Part shown: positions 41,350 to 51,163 of the stretch, piece by piece | How positions within the stretch are numbered: the first letter of the stretch is position 1 | Layout of the letters: every line of letters begins with the position of its first letter | Assembly (NCBI RefSeq): GCF_003628125.1 | Contig: NZ_RBZU01000003.1 | Coordinates: 186,001 to 250,000, forward strand | Direction of reading: 5' to 3' | Length of the DNA stretch: 64,000 nucleotides | From: Pararobbsia silviterrae | GTDB taxonomy: Bacteria > Pseudomonadota > Gammaproteobacteria > Burkholderiales > Burkholderiaceae | The notes under the pieces: generated by a model | What the model saw: the letters and a program-made list of their open reading frames with translations, nothing else | Told to the model about the DNA's origin: nothing | Database searches by the model: none | Position numbers and translations under genes: made by a program

Positions 41350-43062
41350 ATGAGCACCGAACGTACCGACCGCACTGACGCCCCCGTCGCGTCGAATTTC
41401 ATCCGCAACGTCATCGACGAAGACAATCGCAACCGCAAATGGGCCGGCCGCGTCGAAACGCGGTTTCCGCCCGAGCCCAACGGCTATCTGCACGTCGGCC
41501 ATGCGAAGTCGATCTGCCTGAACTTCGGCGTCGCGCGCGACTACGATGGCGTCTGCCATCTGCGTTTCGACGATACGAACCCCGAGAAGGAAAGCATGGA
41601 GTACGCCGACTCGATCATCGAGGCGGTCACGTGGCTCGGCTATTCGTGGGAGAAGTCGGGCCAGTCGCATCTGTACTTCGCGAGCGACTATTACGAGCAG
41701 CTCTACCATTTCGCCGAGATCCTCATCGAACGCGGCAAGGCCTACGTCGATAGCCAGAGCGCGGACGAAATGCGCGCGAACCGCGGCTCGCTGACCGAAC
41801 CCGGCCGGCCGTCGCCGTATCGCGACCGCACGCCCGCGGAGAATCTCGACCTGTTCCGCCGCATGCGTGCGGGCGAGTTCGCCGAGGGCGAGCATGTGCT
41901 GCGCGCAAAGATCGACATGGCGTCGCCGAACTTCAATATGCGCGACCCCGTGATCTACCGGATCCGCTTCGCGCATCACTACCGGACCGGCGACACGTGG
42001 TGCGTCTACCCGATGTACGACTATGCGCACTGCATCTCGGACGCGATCGAGGGCATCACGCATTCGCTCTGCACGCTCGAATTCGAAGATCACCGCCCGC
42101 TTTACGACTGGGTGCTCGACCAGCTCGCGCAAGCCGGCCATTTCAAACGCCCGCTGCCCCAGCAGATCGAATTCGCGCGTCTGAACGTCACGTATGCGAT
42201 CACGAGCAAGCGCAAGCTGCTCCAGCTCGTGACCGAAAAGCACGTCGAAGGCTGGGACGATCCGCGGATGCCGACGATCGTCGGCCTGCGCCGGCGGGGC
42301 TTCACGCCGGGCAGCATCCAGTTGTTCTGCGACCGGATCGGCGTCTCGAAGGCCGATTCGTGGATCGACATGGGCGTGCTCGAACAATCGCTGCGCGACG
42401 ATCTCGACGCCGTCGCGCCGCGCGCGATCGCCGTGCTCGACCCGCTCAAGCTCATCATCGACAACTTCCCCGACGACGCCGAAGAGGCCTGCACGGCGCC
42501 GGTCCACCCGCATCATCCCGAGCGCGGTTCGCGCGCGTTCCCGCTGACGCGCGAACTCTGGATCGAGCGCGAGGACTTCAACGAGCATCCGCCGAAGGGC
42601 TATTTCCGCTTGTTCCCGGGCAACAAGGTGCGTCTGCGCTACGGCTTCGTCGTCGAATGCACGGGCTTCGACAAGGACGAGCACGGCAAGGTCACGGCCG
42701 TCCACTGCAATTACTTCGCGGACAGCAAGTCGGGCACCGAAGGGTCGAACAACTACAAGGTCAAGGGCAATATTCACTGGGTCAGCGCGAAGCACGCATA
42801 CGCGGCCGAAGTGCGCGTCTACGACCGCCTGTTCAACGAACCGCAGCCCGACGCGGGCGGCCGCGACTTCCTGACGGCGCTGAATCCGAACTCGAAGCGC
42901 GTCGCGCAAGCGTATCTCGAACCCGGCGCGGCGCAGATGAACGCCGAGGATCGCGTGCAGTTCGAACGCCACGGCTATTTCGTCGCCGATCGCTACGATT
43001 CGCAGCCCGGCAAACCCGTGTTCAACCGGATCGTGAGCCTCAAGGACAGTTGGGGCCGCTAG
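41350..43062 (+). CDS. glnS: Glutaminyl-tRNA synthetase
   Basis: Charges tRNA-Gln directly. The 570-aa class I enzyme has PPEPNGYLHVGHAKSICLNF (HIGH motif, about residues 40-59) and the KMSKS-equivalent ITSKRKLLQLV near 290. The C-terminal anticodon-binding barrels include DSKSGTEGSNNYKVKGNIHW. The open frame is antisense-extended upstream over ggt; the conserved domain start fixes MSTERTDR at 41350. Confidence 0.97.
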   Translation: MSTERTDRTDAPVASNFIRNVIDEDNRNRKWAGRVETRFPPEPNGYLHVGHAKSICLNFGVARDYDGVCHLRFDDTNPEKESMEYADSIIEAVTWLGYSWEKSGQSHLYFASDYYEQLYHFAEILIERGKAYVDSQSADEMRANRGSLTEPGRPSPYRDRTPAENLDLFRRMRAGEFAEGEHVLRAKIDMASPNFNMRDPVIYRIRFAHHYRTGDTWCVYPMYDYAHCISDAIEGITHSLCTLEFEDHRPLYDWVLDQLAQAGHFKRPLPQQIEFARLNVTYAITSKRKLLQLVTEKHVEGWDDPRMPTIVGLRRRGFTPGSIQLFCDRIGVSKADSWIDMGVLEQSLRDDLDAVAPRAIAVLDPLKLIIDNFPDDAEEACTAPVHPHHPERGSRAFPLTRELWIEREDFNEHPPKGYFRLFPGNKVRLRYGFVVECTGFDKDEHGKVTAVHCNYFADSKSGTEGSNNYKVKGNIHWVSAKHAYAAEVRVYDRLFNEPQPDAGGRDFLTALNPNSKRVAQAYLEPGAAQMNAEDRVQFERHGYFVADRYDSQPGKPVFNRIVSLKDSWGR

Positions 43063-43407
43063 TCGGGGCCACATTGAGGAACCCCGGTAAAGGACCGTCA
43101 AAGGGGACCTTAGGGAACGACCGCTGAAGCACGCAGGACCGCGACGTCCGCGGCAGGCTTTGCGCCTGCCCGGACGCGGTTCGCGCGTTCGGGTGACCGG
43201 GCCGCGTCGCTCGATGCGAGCGACGGCGCGTTCGGCCGTGCGTCCCCCGCCCCTCCGCAGCCTTTACCAGGCCTGTTCCGCTGCGTTCGCGCGGTCCCCT
43301 ATCCGCTGCCGTACGCGCTCGCTGCCCGCGCCCCCCACAAGCCGCCTGCGCGCCAAAGCGAACAGGCCCTAAAATGGGCGACCCCGATTCTCTTTGCCGG
43401 AGACACC
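43063..43407. other. glnS-pirin spacer
   Basis: About 345 bp. It begins with loosely repetitive sequence (several AAGGACC/GGGGACC-like words, 43088-43115). A strong hairpin without T-run follows at 43146-43174 (GTCCGCGGCAGGC / GCCTGCCCGGAC). No gene or clear promoter seen. Confidence 0.5.
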
Positions 43408-44307
43408 ATGCCCGCCGCGATCGACGTCATTCTCGAACCTCGCACTCAGGATATCGGCGTGCCCGTGCGTCGGCTCATCCCGCAGCGCGGTCACCGCCAG
43501 TGCGGTCCGTTCGTGTTCTTCGATCATATGGGGCCCGTCGAGATGGCGCCCGGCGAAGGCATCGACGTGCGCCCGCATCCGCATATCGGCCTGGCCACGG
43601 TCACCTATCTGTTCGAAGGCGCGTTCATGCATCGCGACAGCCTCGGCACGGTTCAGCGCATCGAGCCCGGCGCGGTCAACTGGATGAGCGCGGGCGCCGG
43701 CATCGTCCATTCCGAACGCTCGCCCGACGATCTGCGTGCGAGCGGCGCCGTGCTGCACGGCATCCAGACCTGGGTCGCGCTGCCCCAGGACGACGAACAA
43801 AGCGCACCGTGGTTTCGCCATTACCCCGCGCACGAGATCCCGGTCGTGCGCCGCGACGGCGCGACGTTGCACGTAATCGCCGGAGACGGTTTCGGCGCGC
43901 GTTCGCCGGTGCAGACCGCGTCGCGCACGTTCTACGTCTGCGCGACGCTCGAAGCCGGCGCGTCGCTCGTCGTGCCGGCCGACCACGTCGAGCGCGGCGT
44001 CTATCTCGTCGAGGGCGAGATCACGCTCGACGGCACGCCGCTCGCGCTCCATCACGCCGCGCTGCTCGCGCGCGACGCGCGCGTCGAACTCAAGGCCGGC
44101 CCGCAAGGCGCGCGGACGATGCTGTTCGGCGGCGACCCGCTCGACGGCCCCCGATATATCGAATGGAATTTCGTCGCGAGCCGCCGCGAACTGATCGAAG
44201 ACGCCAAGCACGCATGGCGTGAACAGCGTTTCGCGAAAGTCCCCGGCGAAACCGAATGGATCCCGCTGCCGGGCGCCGCGCCCGCTGAACGCGACGCCTC
44301 GACTTGA
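43408..44307 (+). CDS. Pirin family protein
   Basis: A bicupin protein of 299 aa. The N-terminal cupin has the pirin metal-site pattern (RPHPHIGLATVTYLFEG, later HSERSPDD), where His and Glu bind Fe. Pirins act as quercetin dioxygenases or redox-linked regulators; which applies here is unknown. Followed by cnoX 61 bp downstream on the same strand. Confidence 0.9.
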   Translation: MPAAIDVILEPRTQDIGVPVRRLIPQRGHRQCGPFVFFDHMGPVEMAPGEGIDVRPHPHIGLATVTYLFEGAFMHRDSLGTVQRIEPGAVNWMSAGAGIVHSERSPDDLRASGAVLHGIQTWVALPQDDEQSAPWFRHYPAHEIPVVRRDGATLHVIAGDGFGARSPVQTASRTFYVCATLEAGASLVVPADHVERGVYLVEGEITLDGTPLALHHAALLARDARVELKAGPQGARTMLFGGDPLDGPRYIEWNFVASRRELIEDAKHAWREQRFAKVPGETEWIPLPGAAPAERDAST

Positions 44308-44368
44308 ATCCCGGCTCCGCGCCCCCAGATCCCACGTGGACCCATGCACCCGACTACGAGACGCCTCG

Positions 44369-45217
44369 ATGGATACGACCCTCGCCACCTTTGAAAACGA
44401 CGTGATCATCGCGTCGCAGCAGACCCCCGTCCTCGTCGACTTCTGGGCGCCGTGGTGCGGCCCCTGCCGCACGCTCGGACCGATGCTCGAAAAGCTCGAA
44501 GCCGAATACCAGGGCGCTTTCCGCCTCGTGAAGGTCAACTCGGACGAGAACCCCGAGCTCGCGCAGCACTTCAATATCCGGAGCATTCCGTACGTTGTCG
44601 CGTTCGTCGACGGCCAGCCTGTCGATCAGTTCGTCGGCGTCCTGCCTGAAGCGCAGTTGCGCGCCTTCATCGACAACCTGATGCCGAATCCGGCCGACAG
44701 CGAGCGCCGCGCCGCATTCCAGGCGATCGACGAAGGCCGCCGCGACGACGCGTATGCGCACCTGCAAGCCGCGCTGGCCTACGATCCGGGTTATGACGAT
44801 GTGCGGCTCGACCGCATCGAACTGCTGATCGAGGACGATCGCGTCGACGACGCGAAGGCCGAACTCGAACGCGTGTCGCCGAAGGTCGCGCAGGGGCTCG
44901 ATCCGCGTTACAACGCGATCAAGACGCGCCTCGACGCGGTCGAAGTCGTCGCCGAACTGCCGGCGCCCGAGGCCCTCTCGACGCGCATCGAACAGCATCC
45001 GGCCGACCTCGACGCGCGCTTCGATCTCGCGAACTGGTACATCGCGCAGAAGCGTTACGAGCCGGCGCTCGAACAGTTGCTCGAGATCGTTCAGCGTGAT
45101 CGCGCGTACAAGGAAGACGTCGGCCGCAAAACGATGCTGTCGGTGTTCGATCTCACGTCGGGCCGCCCCGAACTCGTATCGGCCTGGCGCCGCAAGCTCA
45201 GCGCGGCGCTGAACTAG
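44369..45217 (+). CDS. cnoX: CnoX/YbbN-type chaperedoxin (thioredoxin with TPR tail)
   Basis: A 282-aa protein with an N-terminal thioredoxin domain and a helical TPR-like C-terminal half (RIEQHPADLDARFDLANWYI, then YEPALEQLLEIV). The active site is WAPWCGPCRTLGPML, with both Cys present, unlike E. coli CnoX, which has lost one. Family members hold stressed proteins for GroEL and DnaK; whether this one also reduces disulfides is open. ATG 44369. Confidence 0.9.
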   Translation: MDTTLATFENDVIIASQQTPVLVDFWAPWCGPCRTLGPMLEKLEAEYQGAFRLVKVNSDENPELAQHFNIRSIPYVVAFVDGQPVDQFVGVLPEAQLRAFIDNLMPNPADSERRAAFQAIDEGRRDDAYAHLQAALAYDPGYDDVRLDRIELLIEDDRVDDAKAELERVSPKVAQGLDPRYNAIKTRLDAVEVVAELPAPEALSTRIEQHPADLDARFDLANWYIAQKRYEPALEQLLEIVQRDRAYKEDVGRKTMLSVFDLTSGRPELVSAWRRKLSAALN

Positions 45218-45230
45218 GCCGTCCCATCCC

Positions 45231-45259
45231 GGATCGCAGGGCCCTGTGGCGTGCGATCC
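45231..45259. terminator. Possible bidirectional terminator hairpin between cnoX and tcdA
   Basis: Perfect 8-bp arms GGATCGCA / TGCGATCC separated by 13 bases lie in the 114-bp gap between two convergent genes. No T-run, so termination is only inferred from position. Confidence 0.35.
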
Positions 45260-45331
45260 GGCTGTGCGCGCCTGGCGGATCGCGCGCAACGGCGATGTCC
45301 GCGCGGCCGGGCCGGCCTCTCGAAAAACGCC

Positions 45332-46378
45332 CTAACGCGACGTCTGCGCGAGCGCGCGCAGCACGTGCGACGCCGCCGCGAAACCGAACGGCGCCGTCAC
45401 GCAGACACTCGACCCGAATCCCGCGCAGTTGAGCCCGACCGGCCCCCGCGCGGGCGCTTCCGAGACCGGCGTATCCGCGTATCCGAGCGCATCGTCCGCG
45501 ACGAGATCGCTGCCGGTCGCGCTACCCGCGAACGCACTCGCCGCCCCGCTTGAACCCATATTGGACCCGCCGCTCGACCCGCCCTGCGCGGCGATACCCG
45601 CCGCTTCCGGTATCGCCAGCGCGTGCGCGCTGCCGTCCTGTTCGCGCTCTTCATTGCCGGCCGATGTCGCCACCGCGGGGTAAATCAGCGGTTCGTCCGA
45701 ATAGACCGCGGGCACCTTGAAGCGCGCCTTCGGACCGCGCGGAAAGCCGTGCGCCTTACGCAATTGCGCGCGCACTTTCGAGAGCAACGGGTCCTGAATC
45801 GTCTGGGCGAGATCGTCGATGCGCAGCCGCGTCGGGTCGAGCTGGCCGCCCGCCCCGCCGACCGTGATCAGCGGCTGCCGATGCGCGACGCACCACGCGA
45901 TCAACGCGACTTTCGTCCGGACGCTGTCGATCGCATCGACGACAAAGTCGAAGCCGCCCCCGAGCAAACGATCCATATTGTCGGGCTCGATGAAATCCTC
46001 GATCTCCGTCACGCGGCAGGCCGGGTCGATCAGTCGAATCCGTTCGGCCATCGCCGTCACCTTGGCTTTGCCGTAGTTGCCGTCGAGCGCGTGAATCTGG
46101 CGATTCGTATTGCTCTCGGCCACGTTGTCGAGATCGATGAGCGTGAGGCGCCCGATCGCGCTGCGCGCGAGCGCCTCGGCTACCCACGAGCCGACCCCGC
46201 CGATGCCGATGACGGCGACATGCGCATGCTCGAACCGGTCGAGCGCGGCAGGCCCGTACAGGCGCGCGATCCCGCCGAAGCGGCGCGCGCGATCGGGCGT
46301 CTCGAATCCCGGCGATGCCGCGCCTGACTTGGCGGCGGCCTCGGGGGTACCATGAGGCGAGCTGGAAAAATCGGACAT
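45332..46378 (-). CDS. tcdA: tRNA threonylcarbamoyladenosine dehydratase TcdA
   Basis: E1-like enzyme that cyclises t6A37 to ct6A in an ATP-dependent step. ATP site [20 protein letters not shown] (about residues 53-72) and [15 protein letters not shown] are conserved, as is the [14 protein letters not shown] motif. At 348 aa it is about 75 residues longer than E. coli TcdA; the excess is a Gly/Ser/Ala-rich insert (about residues 240-300) before the C-terminal [22 protein letters not shown] 46378 was chosen over an upstream open frame. Confidence 0.93.
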   Translation of the reverse strand: MSDFSSSPHGTPEAAAKSGAASPGFETPDRARRFGGIARLYGPAALDRFEHAHVAVIGIGGVGSWVAEALARSAIGRLTLIDLDNVAESNTNRQIHALDGNYGKAKVTAMAERIRLIDPACRVTEIEDFIEPDNMDRLLGGGFDFVVDAIDSVRTKVALIAWCVAHRQPLITVGGAGGQLDPTRLRIDDLAQTIQDPLLSKVRAQLRKAHGFPRGPKARFKVPAVYSDEPLIYPAVATSAGNEEREQDGSAHALAIPEAAGIAAQGGSSGGSNMGSSGAASAFAGSATGSDLVADDALGYADTPVSEAPARGPVGLNCAGFGSSVCVTAPFGFAAASHVLRALAQTSR

Positions 46379-46547
46379 GACTCGTGCAGTGAACGCATCA
46401 AAAAGATGCGCAAGGGAAAGCGTAGGAATCGCCCGCACGCATGCGCGATCGAACGGCGCGCCGCGCGGCGCGCGCGTGCCGGCATTGTGCCGGAAAACCC
46501 GCCGCTTGCCCGAATCCACGACTCCAGCGCGGCCGGCGTCCTTTGGC

Positions 46548-46553
46548 TATACT
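46548..46553 (+). promoter_or_regulatory. Probable -10 box of pdxH
   Basis: TATACT lies 42 bp before the pdxH GTG start in the tcdA/pdxH divergent spacer. Confidence 0.45.
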
Positions 46554-46589
46554 GCTCAACAGACTTTAAGCGCACGCATAATAACCATC

Positions 46590-47225
46590 GTGACTTCCTT
46601 CGCCGACCTTCGCCAGACCTACGCGCACGGCGCGCTGTCAGAAGCCGACGTCGATGCCGATCCGATTCGTCAATTCGAAACGTGGTTCGCGCAGGCGCAG
46701 GCGGCCGACGTACCCGAACCGAATACGATGAGTCTCGCGACGGCGAATGCACAAGGCCGTCCGTCGAACCGGATCGTGCTGATCAAGGGCGTCGACGCGC
46801 GCGGTTTCGTCTTTTTCACGCATTACGAGAGCGCCAAGGGCGGCGACCTAGCCGACAATCCTTACGCGAGCCTGCTATTCTTCTGGCAACCGATCGAGCG
46901 TCAGGTACGCATCGAAGGTCGCGTCGAGAAAACCTCCGCGGCCGAGAGCGACGCTTATTATCATTCGCGGCCGCTCGGCTCCCGTATCGGTGCGTGGGCT
47001 TCGCATCAAAGCAGCGTCACGGATCGCGCGACGCTCGAAGCGAACGAAGCGCGGTTTGCAGCGCAATTCGGCGACCATCCGCCGCGTCCGCCGCAATGGG
47101 GCGGATACCGCGTCGTCCCGGAGAGCATCGAATTTTGGCAGGGCCGCCCGTCGCGGCTGCACGATCGAATCAAATACATACGGACGGCCGAGGGCACGTG
47201 GGACATCGTCAGGCTATCGCCCTGA
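46590..47225 (+). CDS. pdxH: Pyridoxamine 5'-phosphate oxidase
   Basis: FMN enzyme that makes pyridoxal 5'-phosphate from PNP or PMP. The 211-aa protein shows [40 protein letters not shown], and a C-terminal [16 protein letters not shown]. Start is GTG 46590, the only start that gives the normal N-terminus. PLP users here include GlyA and LtaE. Confidence 0.94.
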   Translation: MTSFADLRQTYAHGALSEADVDADPIRQFETWFAQAQAADVPEPNTMSLATANAQGRPSNRIVLIKGVDARGFVFFTHYESAKGGDLADNPYASLLFFWQPIERQVRIEGRVEKTSAAESDAYYHSRPLGSRIGAWASHQSSVTDRATLEANEARFAAQFGDHPPRPPQWGGYRVVPESIEFWQGRPSRLHDRIKYIRTAEGTWDIVRLSP

Positions 47226-47431
47226 TTGATATTTCCACTTTGCGCTCGCGCATCACGATATTCACAGTTGCAACGCAGCACTTTTTTGCTTTCGTCTTGT
47301 TTGAATAGGTAGGCTGTCGGACTTCGGTAGCGACCCTGTTCCCAAGGTCACTTTTCCATCAGGAAAAGGGGAAGGGCTTCGCAAGCATTCCGTTTCCGGC
47401 ATCGATCGAATCGTTGAGCACGGAGAAAAGA

Positions 47432-48658
47432 ATGTTCTGGGAGAAAAAACTTGCACACTGGGTCGACGAGATGCGCGCGAAAGCCAATCTGCCCGCACGC
47501 CTCGTCCTCTGGGACGGACAGAAGTACGACTTCGGCAACTTCACGACGCCGCAAGTCACGATGCACGTCAAAGGCGCGTCCGCGATGCCGTATCTGCTTT
47601 CGCCGAGTCTCGACAATCTCGGCGAAGCCTATGTCAAAGGCAAGATCGATATCGAGGGCAAGCTGAGCGACGTCATCGATGTCGGTTATGCGCTCGCGCG
47701 CTCGACGATTACCTCGGGCCGCAAACTGGACCGTGTGCTCCGTTATTTCTCGCATACGAAGGCGTCGGACAAGAAGGCGATTCAATACCACTACGACGTA
47801 TCGAACGACTTCTATCAGTTGTGGCTCGACCCGAATATGGTCTATTCGTGCGCCTATTTCGAAAACGGCGACGAAGACCTGGCGACCGCCCAACTCAAGA
47901 AAATCGACCATATCCTCACGAAAATCGATGTCCAGCCCGGGCATACGCTGCTCGATATCGGCTGCGGCTGGGGCGCGCTCGTGATTCGCGCGGCGAAGAA
48001 ATTCGGCGCGAAATGCGTCGGCGTGACCTTGTCGCAGAATCAGTTCGATCTGGCGACGCAGCGCGTCAAGGATGCGGGCCTCGAAAACCAGATCGAAATT
48101 CGCCTGCAGGACTATCGCGACGTCGAGGGCCAGTTCGACCGAATCACGAGCGTGGGCATGTTCGAACACGTCGGCCGCAAGAATCTGCCGGAATATTTTT
48201 CGCGCGTGCGCGCCTTGCTCAAGGACGACGGCGTCGCAATGAATCACGGCATCACGTCGAGCGATGCCGACAGCGGCGAGACCTCGCTCGGCGGCGGTGA
48301 ATTCATCGACAAGTACGTGTTCCCCGACGGCGAACTGCCGCATCTGAGCCTCGCGATCGAAGCCATGCAGCGCGGCGGCCTCGAGGCATTCGATATCGAG
48401 AACCTGCGACGTCACTACGCGCACACCTTGAATTTCTGGGCCGAGAGCTTCGAGCGGCATGCGGATACGGCGCACGCGCTCGTCGACGACGAGAAATTCC
48501 GGATCTGGCGCGTCTATCTCGCGGGCTGCGCGTACGCGTTCGCGAACGACGACGTCTCGCTCTACCAGATCGTCTGCCGCAAGGCGGGACGCAGCGCGAA
48601 CACGCTGCCGTGGTCGCGCCGGTATATCTACGATCGCGCGACGCCGCTCGGCGCATGA
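47432..48658 (+). CDS. cfa: Cyclopropane-fatty-acyl-phospholipid synthase family protein
   Basis: SAM-dependent methyltransferase that turns unsaturated phospholipid chains into cyclopropane chains, usually in stationary phase or acid stress. The 408-aa protein has the SAM motif LLDIGCGWGALVIRAAKKFG and the family stretches HYDVSNDFYQLWLDPNMVYS and GMFEHVG. ATG 47432 has GGAG eight bases upstream; an in-frame TTG six codons earlier is less likely. Stop overlaps the DUF72 start (ATGA). Confidence 0.93.
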   Translation: MFWEKKLAHWVDEMRAKANLPARLVLWDGQKYDFGNFTTPQVTMHVKGASAMPYLLSPSLDNLGEAYVKGKIDIEGKLSDVIDVGYALARSTITSGRKLDRVLRYFSHTKASDKKAIQYHYDVSNDFYQLWLDPNMVYSCAYFENGDEDLATAQLKKIDHILTKIDVQPGHTLLDIGCGWGALVIRAAKKFGAKCVGVTLSQNQFDLATQRVKDAGLENQIEIRLQDYRDVEGQFDRITSVGMFEHVGRKNLPEYFSRVRALLKDDGVAMNHGITSSDADSGETSLGGGEFIDKYVFPDGELPHLSLAIEAMQRGGLEAFDIENLRRHYAHTLNFWAESFERHADTAHALVDDEKFRIWRVYLAGCAYAFANDDVSLYQIVCRKAGRSANTLPWSRRYIYDRATPLGA

Positions 48659-49980
48659 CGTCCATGTCGGCCTCGACCGGTCACGACGCGCAGTTCGACC
48701 TGTTCGGCGAGGCCGATGATGGATCCGACCCACTCGGCGCCCGGGACCCGCATGCGGGTCCGACACACGCGCCGGCGCGCACGCGCGGCGCGCGCGTCCA
48801 TCGACCCGAGGGGACGCCGGATGCGAAGGTCCCCGCCACGCTTTCCGCCGGTTCGGCCGCTTCCACGGCAAGCCAGGCGAGTCTCGACGGCCTCGGCCTC
48901 GACGACACGGCCGCGCCGCTTGCCGCCCCCGGCACGCCACGTCAAGCCGCATCGCGTGGGCGTGCCCTGCCCGTCATGCCGGCGTCGGTCGACGACAGCG
49001 TCGCCTTGCTCGGCGACGCGCTGCCGCAGGGCATCCGTCTCGGCACCTCGACGTGGTCGTTTCCGGGCTGGAAAGGCATCGTCTATCGAGACGAGGTATC
49101 GAGCGCGAAGCTGTCGCGCGACGGGCTCCATGCATACGGACGCCATCCGGTGCTCGGGTGCGTCGGGATCGACCGGTCGTTCTACTCGCCGCTGACCGTC
49201 GCGCAGTACGCGCGCTATGCCGCTCAGGTGCCCGAGGACTTCCGCTTCGTCGTCAAGGCGCCCGCATCGGTCTGCGACGCGACGATCCGCGGGCCGCGCG
49301 GCGGCGTCGTCGGCATGAACATGGCGTTCCTCAATGCAGACATCGCGCGCGACGACTTCGTGTTGCCGTGCCTCGACGGTCTCGGCCATAAAGCGGGGGC
49401 GCTCGTCTTTCAGCTCTCGCCGATGACGCCTGAGCTGCTCGCCGAGCCGGCCGCGCTGATCGACCGGCTCGGCGCGTTCTTCGCGGCGCTTCCCGCGCTC
49501 GACGCGCGCGAGGGGGCGCCCGTCTATGCGATCGAGATCCGGGATCCGGTGCTGCTGACGCCGCGCTTCATCCGGATGCTGCGCGAGACGCGCGTGCGCT
49601 ATTGCATCGGGGTCCACGCGCGGATGCCCGACATCCTGCGGCAGGCTGCCGCGCTCGCGCTGCTCGACGACGACGTGCCCGGGCCGTTGATCGTGCGCTG
49701 GAGCCTGCATGCCGGATTCGAATACGAAACGGCGAAGGCCAAATATGCGCCGTTCGACGCGATCGTCGATGCCGATCCGACGACGCGCGCGGCGCTCGCC
49801 GAGCTCGCGGCCCGCTATGCGCTCGCGGGCCAGAGCGTACTGATCACGGTCAACAACAAGGCCGAGGGATCGGCGCCGCTCAGTTGCATCGACCTGGCGA
49901 GCACGATCCTCGCGATACTCGACGGCGAGCGTGAAGACACCGACGCACAGACCGCGGAAGCGCACCCGCTCGATCACTGA
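48655..49980 (+). CDS. DUF72 (YecE-like) protein
   Basis: A 441-aa protein whose C-terminal ~330 residues form a DUF72 TIM-barrel domain (GIRLGTSTWSFPGWKGIVY near residue 125, FRFVVKAPASVCDATI, and later ITVNNKAEGSAP). The first ~115 residues are low-complexity (Ala/Pro/Asp/Thr). Function unknown. It overlaps the cfa stop by 4 bp, so it is translationally coupled. Confidence 0.85.
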   Translation: MTSMSASTGHDAQFDLFGEADDGSDPLGARDPHAGPTHAPARTRGARVHRPEGTPDAKVPATLSAGSAASTASQASLDGLGLDDTAAPLAAPGTPRQAASRGRALPVMPASVDDSVALLGDALPQGIRLGTSTWSFPGWKGIVYRDEVSSAKLSRDGLHAYGRHPVLGCVGIDRSFYSPLTVAQYARYAAQVPEDFRFVVKAPASVCDATIRGPRGGVVGMNMAFLNADIARDDFVLPCLDGLGHKAGALVFQLSPMTPELLAEPAALIDRLGAFFAALPALDAREGAPVYAIEIRDPVLLTPRFIRMLRETRVRYCIGVHARMPDILRQAAALALLDDDVPGPLIVRWSLHAGFEYETAKAKYAPFDAIVDADPTTRAALAELAARYALAGQSVLITVNNKAEGSAPLSCIDLASTILAILDGEREDTDAQTAEAHPLDH

Positions 49981-50063
49981 TTCGTTCACTCGGACCGCGG
50001 CCGATCCGAATCCCAGCGTCTCGTTGACGGCCCGCGCGGACTCGATCGTTTCGAGCGCGATGT

Positions 50064-50233
50064 TTCAAGTCGGATGCTGAAGTCCGATGTCGCTTGAGGC
50101 CGATGTCTCAAGTCCGATGCCTCAACCCCGATGTCTCAAGCCTGACGTCTGAAGCCCGCCGTCTCACGGCCGCCATCTCACGCGCACAGTCTCACGCCCG
50201 ATGCCTCACGCCCGATGCCTCACGCCTGATGCG
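50064..50233. repeat. Twelve degenerate 14-bp repeats running through the msrA stop codon
   Basis: Twelve units of 14 bp, consensus TCAMGCCCGATGYC, with one 2-bp slip near 50092. The copies nearest msrA are almost identical (TCACGCCCGATGCC twice); those further away are diverged, so the young end is at the gene. The last unit (50220-50233) contains the complement of the msrA stop codon and its last codons. Confidence 0.9.
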
Positions 50234-50834
50234 ATCTGAGCCGGTTCGCGAACTGCTTTCTGAACTTCGCGACCTTCGGCGCGACGACGAACGCGCAGTA
50301 CCCTTGATTCGGATGCTGCGCGAAGTAGTTCTGGTGATACGCCTCGGCCGGCCAGTAATTGCCGTCGAGCGGCGTGACCTCGGTCACGATCGCGTCGTCG
50401 TAGATGCCCGCCTTTGCGACCGCGTCGATGACCGACAGCGCGGCCTCGCGCTGCGCCGCGTTCTCGGTGAAGATCGCCGAGCGGTACTGCGTGCCGACAT
50501 CGTTGCCCTGGCGATTCAGCGTCGTCGGATCGTGAATCGCGAAGAAGATGTTGAGGATGTCGCGATAGCCGATCTTCGCGGGATCGAATTCGACGCGCAC
50601 GACCTCGGCATGGCCCGTGTCGCCGTCGCAGACGCGCTCGTAGCTCGGGTCGCGCAGATGGCCGCCCGCGTAGCCCGACTCGACGCGCGTCACGCCGTCG
50701 ACGTCGAGATAGACGGCTTCGAGACACCAGAAACAGCCGCCGCCGAGCGTCGCGACCTCGGTGCCGCGCGCAGCGGCGGTGTCCAGGTCGGCGGCGCCGC
50801 GCGCCTCGCCTTCGTTGGGATGCAGATCACTCAT
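50220..50834 (-). CDS. msrA: Peptide-methionine (S)-S-oxide reductase MsrA
   Basis: Repairs oxidised methionine. The catalytic Cys is in GGGCFWCLEAVY (about residue 35) and the family motifs ESGYAGG and NYWPAEAYHQNYF-type C-terminal region are present. 204 aa; ATG 50834 is preceded by AAGAGGA. The last codons are encoded by the 14-bp repeat. Confidence 0.94.
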   Translation of the reverse strand: MSDLHPNEGEARGAADLDTAAARGTEVATLGGGCFWCLEAVYLDVDGVTRVESGYAGGHLRDPSYERVCDGDTGHAEVVRVEFDPAKIGYRDILNIFFAIHDPTTLNRQGNDVGTQYRSAIFTENAAQREAALSVIDAVAKAGIYDDAIVTEVTPLDGNYWPAEAYHQNYFAQHPNQGYCAFVVAPKVAKFRKQFANRLRSHQA

Positions 50835-51163
50835 GATGTCCTCTTGATCAATCGAACGCCGCGCGCGCATCGGTACGACGGGCACGACGGGTGCAGCCGG
50901 CGCGATGAGCGCATCGAGCGCATTGCAGCGTCCGCCACCCGTCCGTCTTGCGGCAAATCGCAGGCCGACACGCGCCCCGACGCGAACACGGTCACAGGCG
51001 GCAGCTTAACCACTTTCCGCTAGAATCGCCGAAAGGCTCGTCGACCGGCGGCGTTCGACTTCGACCCGAATGCCGCCGGCACGCATGACCTGCCGCCGCA
51101 CGCATTCCGGAACCTGAACTTGATCCCTATCGACCGCATGTCCGCTCGCAGGAACGCCCAGCC
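50835..51163. promoter_or_regulatory. msrA/flavin reductase divergent spacer
   Basis: About 330 bp without a gene. TAGAAT at 51021-51026 could be a -10 for the flavin reductase, giving a leader of about 130 nt. Nothing else recognised. Confidence 0.4.

Noticed and set aside
43146-43174. Terminator of glnS
   Set aside because: A strong hairpin but 85 bp past the stop codon and without a T-run, so kept only as a note on the spacer.
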